Shown: positions 6,426-9,998 of the stretch, in pieces | Layout: each line of letters begins with the position of its first letter | Numbering within the stretch: position 1 is the stretch's first letter | Assembly (NCBI GenBank): GCA_002409455.1 | Contig: DHNI01000017.1 | Span: forward strand, 22,434-32,431 | Reading direction: 5' to 3' | DNA: 9,998 bases | From: Firmicutes bacterium UBA5420 | GTDB lineage: Bacteria > Bacillota > Limnochordia > Darwinibacteriales > Darwinibacteriaceae | Made by a program: the position numbers and the translations under genes | Notes under the pieces: generated by a model | Told to the model about the DNA's origin: nothing | What the model saw: only the letters and a program-made list of their open reading frames with translations | The model's database searches: none

Positions 6426-6628
6426 TGTCCGTTGACTGTTGTGCGTGCCCAGAAGGGTTGGTCATGTTCTTAGACCGCCGCGTTGTGGTCTCTACCAAAT
6501 GTGGGGAAATACGAGGCACTCTACGTGCATTCGGAGAGACTTTCCTCGAAGTCGAGGAAAACAATCCGAAAGTTGATCTGACTGTCATTCAATGTGCTCA
6601 AGTCTGTTCCATCCAATTACTTGAATAG
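6425..6628 (+). CDS. Small Cys-rich beta-domain protein, paralog of the LysM protein's C-terminus
   Basis: A 67-residue protein. Its ATG (6425-6427) overlaps the upstream TAA (6423-6425) as TAATG, and GGGGG about seven bases before it serves as ribosome site, so translation is probably coupled. Cysteines are at 5, 6, 8 (CCACPEG), 26, 57 and 61. Aligned by eye with the LysM protein's last 60 residues it shares the MFLDRRVVVSTKCG / DFMNRSVEVTTRCG segment, a G-x-L turn, and the final C-x3-C-x-I. It is thus a stand-alone copy of that domain, without LysM or linker. A partner that assembles with the LysM protein, possibly cross-linked by disulfides in a spore or wall layer, is a reasonable inference. 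No transmembrane segment is seen. No U-rich terminator follows directly, though a long hairpin lies at 6648-6685. Confidence 0.78.
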   Translation: MSVDCCACPEGLVMFLDRRVVVSTKCGEIRGTLRAFGETFLEVEENNPKVDLTVIQCAQVCSIQLLE

Positions 6629-6647
6629 TTGGCCACCTAGTACCGCG

Positions 6648-6685
6648 GAGGCTGGGTGCAGGGAGTTTCCCAAGCGCGCAGCCTC
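6648..6685 (+). repeat. Long hairpin downstream of the Cys-rich pair
   Basis: GAGGCTG (6648-6654) pairs with CAGCCTC (6679-6685). Inside, after a G/G mismatch, GTGC (6656-6659) pairs with GCGC (6674-6677), and GGGA (6661-6664) pairs with TCCC (6668-6671) around a GTT loop. This is nearly continuous pairing over 38 bases. No T-run follows on either strand, so it is not a classical terminator. It could be an mRNA 3'-end stabilising stem or part of a small RNA or repeat element. Confidence 0.55.
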
Positions 6686-6707
6686 TACCTCGCGCTCTTC
6701 TGCAGGC

Positions 6708-6759
6708 AAAAAAGGAGAGACTGAACGTAGCGGTTTTCATCCCACTCCGAACAGTCTCT
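6708..6759 (-). terminator. Probable terminator for the GrpB-family gene (minus strand)
   Basis: On the minus strand AGAGACTG (6759-6752) pairs with CAGTCTCT (6723-6716). An inner stem AGTGG/CCGCT closes a GATGAAAA loop. CC and then TTTTTT (6713-6708) follow the hairpin. It lies about 210 bases beyond the stop of the minus-strand gene at 6967, which is far for a terminator, and the internal loop is large; a structured RNA is an alternative. Confidence 0.45.
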
Positions 6760-6966
6760 GGCAGGGATTGATAGTAGGTACCAAAGCTCTGCTTTGCATG
6801 AAATGAATCATGAGTAACCCTCGCCTCTAGCGACGACACTATACCGTTCAATCCCTTAACCCTATCATACCCCGGCGGTCATATTTCATTCCTGCCAAAT
6901 TCTTCCTACCCCTGCATTCCAAGCCTTCTTTCCTCTCTATTAACGCCATCAAATACTAACCCATAC

Positions 6967-7482
6967 CTACTGTTCCCTCTTGGCCCACTGCAAAGCTTGA
7001 ACCTCCACTTGCTGAACGTAGTTATGTTTTCCGTCCATGTACGCTTCTATATCATCTGGATGCAGCTCTGCAAGGGATGCTTTGAGTTCTCCATAACGTC
7101 TAGCCTCTTCTGGATGGACACGCAGAAAGTCGCGAAAGGCTAGGTGCCTTTGTACATCTCCACTATCCACCTGGAAGACGTGAACATGATGGGTACGGTT
7201 ATCTCCACCTTTACGAAAGTATCTGCGTCCTGGAATACCATATTCGCCCATGGCCTCATAACCTAGTTCCACCATCTTGTCCGTTATCCCATCCACTGCG
7301 CGGATGTCCTTTACAATCGGCATAATGTCTATGATGGGCTTCGCCTTAAGCCCTGGTACAGAAGTTGAGCCAATATGGTGAATCTGCAAAAGCTCCGCAT
7401 CAAATACTTTGCGTAGTTCGGTTACCTCTGCCTCAAACTGGGCAGGCCACTTTGGATTGTATTCCGTCACAACGACCTTCAA
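6967..7482 (-). CDS. GrpB family protein (UPF0157, nucleotidyltransferase-like)
   Basis: A 171-residue protein when started at TTG 7482. That start is preferred to the in-frame GTG at 7491 because GGAG (7494-7491) sits eight bases upstream of it and overlaps the GTG, and because the family usually begins MKxVVxxYNPxW. The signature IHHIGSTSVPGLKAKPIIDI (about residues 34-53) is the hallmark of the family, which has a nucleotidyltransferase-type fold. Further family features are YFRKG, HHVHVFQ and the end region YxxxKxxx...Q. Members are cytoplasmic and their reaction is poorly known; links to nucleotide or CoA metabolism have been suggested only loosely. It stands alone between a convergent non-coding interval and a divergent gene. 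A TTGACA on the minus strand (7535-7530) may be part of its promoter, but no good -10 is seen at the usual distance. The 6-bp dyad AATCTA-TATAG-TAGATT (7495-7511) lies directly before the ribosome site. Confidence 0.88.
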   Translation of the reverse strand: MKVVVTEYNPKWPAQFEAEVTELRKVFDAELLQIHHIGSTSVPGLKAKPIIDIMPIVKDIRAVDGITDKMVELGYEAMGEYGIPGRRYFRKGGDNRTHHVHVFQVDSGDVQRHLAFRDFLRVHPEEARRYGELKASLAELHPDDIEAYMDGKHNYVQQVEVQALQWAKREQ

Positions 7483-7602
7483 GAATATCACTCCAATCTA
7501 TATAGTAGATTTGTAGCAATTCTCGCATTTGTCAATAAATCCTGCCAACATCGCGAATTACAACCACAGCTCTGGCGTATACATGAGCAGGAGGCGAACG
7601 CC

Positions 7603-9204
7603 ATGTTTATTGTAGTCTTGAAAAGACCTAAGGCTCTTTCCTTCTTTGTTTACATCCTTTTAGCGTTAATCTTCTTAGTCATGTTATTTTGGCTCTGGTC
7701 ATGGCTGAACGCTCCTTATCCCCCGCCAAAAATTGGGATGGCTGGGCTGTCCGCCGACCTTATCAGGGAGCTCTTTCCCATAGAACAAGTTGGGGCAATC
7801 CAGCTTGATTCTCATCCAGAACTGTTGGCGCAATTAGCTAGGGGTGACCTAGATTATGTTGTGGAAATAGATGAGCCTACCTTAGGACTTGTTAGTTGGC
7901 CAATCGGAGAGCTTACTCCAGTAGTCGTCGTGCCTTTTTTTGACTCAGCCTCGACACTTAGCATCACTGCTCTAAAATCCTTGCTAGAGGTGGAGCCCGC
8001 GAGTGTGCTTGTATCCACCTCCCTAGCCCTACCGGGTTTCCCTTGGTCGAACGTGGCCGTTCACTATGCCACCTCCGACGAGGTGATCACCCAGCTCGGC
8101 GAAGGAAAGGGGAGAATTGGCATCGTCCCCCTCCAAGACCGTCAACCCTCTGTGCGTGTTCTACCCCTGGCAGAACCCGATCTTCCGAGTCGTTCCCTCT
8201 ACCTAAGCAGAGCTCCTAAGAGCCTACCTGCAAGGATGAAAGATCGTTATAGCGGCCATCAAGATTGGAAGAGCACGTCCCCGGAGCGCTGGAACCAGAA
8301 CGTGACAATGCTTGCGGTAGGCGACATCATGCTCGATCGAGATGTGAAAAAGGTGGGCTTGCAGAAGGGCTGGGAACACATCTTTGAGGAAGTCGCACCG
8401 CGCATTAGAGAAGCTGACCTTGCCTTCGCCAATTTGGAATCACCCATAGGCGATAAGGGACATTTCATTAATATGTTCCAAGCCCCACCTGAAGCAATCA
8501 AAGGGGTTGTCTATGCAGGTTTTGATGTGGTATCTTTGGCCAACAACCACGCCCTTGACTATCACCACGCTGGAATGCTGGAGACCATGCGGCTTTTAGC
8601 GGAACACAAAATTGATTGGGTTGGGGCCGGTAAAAACATACATGAGGCTAGAGCCCCCTTAATCCGGGAGATCAATGGTGTAAAGGTGGGATTCTTAGCC
8701 TATACGGAGATGTGGTTTGTTCATGCTAGAGAACCCATAAGTTGGGAAGGTACAGAAGATGAGCCAGGTGTGGCACCTGCGCGGCTCGACATCATTGTGG
8801 AAGATGTAGGCAAACTGAGGAGTAAGGCTGACTGCGTCATCGTCACTATTCATTGGGGTAAGGAATATACCCACGAGCTTACCCCTGAACAAAAAAGGCT
8901 GGCCAGGGCTGCCGTTGACGCAGGCGCAGATCTCGTTTTGGGCCACCATCCCCATGTTTTACAGGGCATTGAATTTTATGGTAAAGGGGTGATTGCCTAT
9001 AGTCTAGGCAACTTCGTCTTTGACCTCAACCTCCCGAAAACCTGGGAGACAATGATGTTAGAGTTCACCCTCTCGCCGCGCGGGCCTCTAGATATGAAAG
9101 TGATTCCCGCCTATATCTTTGGCGTGCAACCCAAAATCTTGGAAGGATCGCATAAGGACGCTCTATATCGACAAATTCGAGATCTATCTCTCCAAATTGA
9201 TTAA
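7603..9204 (+). CDS. Membrane-anchored CapA-like protein with extra N-terminal domain
   Basis: A 533-residue protein from ATG 7603; AGGAGG eight bases upstream fixes the start. Residues about 11-36 form one transmembrane segment preceded by KRPK, so the rest is probably outside the cell. Residues about 43-210 form a domain without clear catalytic motifs (PKIGMAGLSADLIRELFP ... ALKSLLEVEP ... GRIGIVPLQDR), resembling a periplasmic-binding-protein-like lobe. Residues about 234-520 are a CapA/PgsA-type metallophosphoesterase fold: GDIMLDR (D241), NLESP (N277), LANNHALDY (N314, N315, H316), IHWGKEY (H417), GHHPHVLQG (H448, H449, H451) and SLGNFVFD (N470). CapA-type proteins are linked to poly-gamma-glutamate capsule synthesis and export, but no capB or capC neighbours are present, so the substrate is open. 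Usual CapA proteins are 350-400 residues, so the extra domain accounts for the length. The gene overlaps the convergent NYN gene by four bases. Confidence 0.88.
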   Translation: MFIVVLKRPKALSFFVYILLALIFLVMLFWLWSWLNAPYPPPKIGMAGLSADLIRELFPIEQVGAIQLDSHPELLAQLARGDLDYVVEIDEPTLGLVSWPIGELTPVVVVPFFDSASTLSITALKSLLEVEPASVLVSTSLALPGFPWSNVAVHYATSDEVITQLGEGKGRIGIVPLQDRQPSVRVLPLAEPDLPSRSLYLSRAPKSLPARMKDRYSGHQDWKSTSPERWNQNVTMLAVGDIMLDRDVKKVGLQKGWEHIFEEVAPRIREADLAFANLESPIGDKGHFINMFQAPPEAIKGVVYAGFDVVSLANNHALDYHHAGMLETMRLLAEHKIDWVGAGKNIHEARAPLIREINGVKVGFLAYTEMWFVHAREPISWEGTEDEPGVAPARLDIIVEDVGKLRSKADCVIVTIHWGKEYTHELTPEQKRLARAAVDAGADLVLGHHPHVLQGIEFYGKGVIAYSLGNFVFDLNLPKTWETMMLEFTLSPRGPLDMKVIPAYIFGVQPKILEGSHKDALYRQIRDLSLQID

Positions 9205-9998
9205 GTCAAATCGTCGATCGCCGAGTCGGCGATTTGCTTTTTCACATCGTCGGATACCACATCCTCTAAATTTGTGCGGCGCAAGCGCTGCCTAGCTTGG
9301 TACGATCGTCTCGCATTGTCGTGGGCCAGCTCCACCTCTTCCTTCAATTCGCGAGCTGACAATAGGGTACTGCCTGCGCCGCGAATAATCACCTGCTGCA
9401 GGGCGTCGGATGTGGCAACCACGATCTCATATTTCCTGCGATGATCGTAGGCGAACTTTTCAATGTATTCATCAGCTGTCTGCGCTTCTTTGGTAAATAC
9501 CACATGGATATTATGGTAGCGGACTTTCTCCTCAAGATGCCCTGGAACGCCGTAGGCATCAAAGACAACAATAATGTGGCACTTTCTGATCCCCTGATAG
9601 CTACTGAGTGTATCAAGTAGCTTCATTCTTGCCACATCCATTGACGCATCTGCATGCTCCTTAAGCTCAGGCCAAGCATGGATGACATTGTAACCATCCA
9701 CCAAGAGATACGTCTCCTTGAGTTCGGGGGGATCTGGTATCTTGGTTGCCTTATCCTCGTACTCTAAAGCTACCTCACGCCTGTTCCAGCCGAGCTTCTT
9801 TCCCTGGTTTGCTGTTGTATTGAGAAATTGATACTCATCATCCTGATCGTCATCTCCGTGGTTACGATATTGCACAGAACGAGCTGAATCATGGGGCTCT
9901 TCGCTCTGCCTTAAGTAGCTTTCTACATGCATGTGGCTTTTCACTTGATCCCAAGGTACATAAAAACCCGCCCCACGGGAGCAAAAGATCGAACCTGT
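9201..9998 (-). CDS. NYN (YacP-like) ribonuclease domain, C-terminal part of a longer protein
   Basis: The frame is open from the window edge to the TAA at 9203-9201, giving 265 visible residues and no confirmed start. A GTG at 9944 is in frame but has no clear ribosome site, and the sequence before it (SRGAGFYVPWDQ) reads as coding. The last 165 or so residues are a NYN/PIN-like domain: YLLVDGYNVIHAW (Asp at visible residue 101), VVFDAYG (D147), TADEYIEKFAYD (D176), VATSDALQQ (D198), and RELKEEV. These acids would hold Mg for RNA cleavage; the Bacillus stand-alone relative YacP (Rae1), about 170 residues, is a ribosome-associated endoribonuclease. Between the edge and the domain is a polar linker of about 70 residues. 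Such domains also occur at the C-terminus of TetM/EF-G-like GTPases in Firmicutes, and this fragment fits that arrangement, but the GTPase itself is outside the window, so this is inference. The C-terminal 40 residues are highly charged. Confidence 0.8.
   Translation of the reverse strand, partial: TGSIFCSRGAGFYVPWDQVKSHMHVESYLRQSEEPHDSARSVQYRNHGDDDQDDEYQFLNTTANQGKKLGWNRREVALEYEDKATKIPDPPELKETYLLVDGYNVIHAWPELKEHADASMDVARMKLLDTLSSYQGIRKCHIIVVFDAYGVPGHLEEKVRYHNIHVVFTKEAQTADEYIEKFAYDHRRKYEIVVATSDALQQVIIRGAGSTLLSARELKEEVELAHDNARRSYQARQRLRRTNLEDVVSDDVKKQIADSAIDDLT
9217..9242 (+). terminator. Terminator of the CapA-like gene, inside the opposing gene
   Basis: ATCGCCG (9217-9223) pairs with CGGCGAT (9227-9233) around AGT, with additional CAAATCG/CGATTTG arms available, then TTGCTTTTT. 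It begins 12 bases after the CapA stop. The same bases encode the last residues (KQIADSAIDD) of the minus-strand NYN protein. Confidence 0.7.

Larger units (their letters stand above)
6629..6966. other. Non-coding interval between the Cys-rich pair and grpB-like gene
   Basis: A 338-base gap between convergent genes. It contains two large hairpins (6648-6685 and 6708-6759, listed separately) and a perfect small one, CAAAGC-TCT-GCTTTG (6782-6796). From about 6800 to 6966 I see only pyrimidine-rich sequence without ORF, promoter or repeat. Short frames across the gap show no ribosome sites or family motifs. Confidence 0.5.

Noticed and set aside
6631..6650. TACCGCGG resembling part of the T-box antiterminator consensus.
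   Set aside because: Only eight bases match, the AGGGTGG half is missing, no stem I or specifier loop lies upstream, and it follows directly on a stop codon.
6585..6851. Minus-strand 88-residue frame across the non-coding gap.
   Set aside because: No ribosome site, overlaps the end of the Cys-rich gene, and its sequence just translates the two hairpins; no family features.
7529..7562. Plus-strand TTGTCA as a -35 for the CapA-like gene.
   Set aside because: No acceptable -10 at 16-18 bases; the promoter of this gene could not be located.

Overview
The window looks like chromosomal DNA from a mid-GC, Gram-positive-type anaerobe, a Firmicute of the Clostridia or Limnochordia kind. This is inferred from four things: strong purine-rich Shine-Dalgarno sites, TTG and GTG starts next to ATG, sigma-A-like promoters, and gene families typical of spore-forming Firmicutes (YacP-type NYN domain, ydaO-type riboswitch, LysM 'GRYTVVQGD' protein, stand-alone beta-CASP hydrolase). 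No phage, IS element, CRISPR array, tRNA or rRNA is visible.

Layout. 1-969 (+): 3' part of an APC-superfamily amino-acid permease. 1032-2606 (+): metallo-beta-lactamase/beta-CASP nuclease-like protein whose Shine-Dalgarno lies in a perfect 9-bp inverted repeat. 2630-4165 (-): secreted GH13 alpha-amylase-type glycosidase, convergent with the nuclease gene. 4259-4720 (+): one complete transcription unit made of an extended -10 promoter, a cyclic-di-AMP (ydaO/yuaA-type) riboswitch, a 55-residue zinc-ribbon protein and a strong terminator. 4824-5684 (-): a Firmicute protein of unknown function with its own terminator and promoter. 5817-6628 (+): promoter with an overlapping dyad, a leader, then two translationally coupled cysteine-rich genes (LysM plus a small beta domain, and the same small domain alone). 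6629-6966: non-coding, with two large hairpins. 6967-7482 (-): GrpB-family protein. 7603-9204 (+): membrane-anchored CapA-like protein with an extra N-terminal domain. 9201-9998 (-): NYN (YacP-like) ribonuclease domain as the C-terminus of a longer protein that runs off the window.

The genes do not form one pathway. Several are consistent with cell-envelope or spore-envelope life: the c-di-AMP riboswitch (a second messenger tied to wall and osmotic homeostasis), the LysM/cysteine-rich pair (possible spore coat or wall proteins) and the CapA-like protein. Two others are RNA-processing types (beta-CASP and NYN). The most unusual items are the riboswitch placed in front of a tiny zinc-ribbon gene, the LysM/Cys-rich paralog pair, the two-domain CapA protein, and the NYN domain fused to an upstream region cut off by the window.
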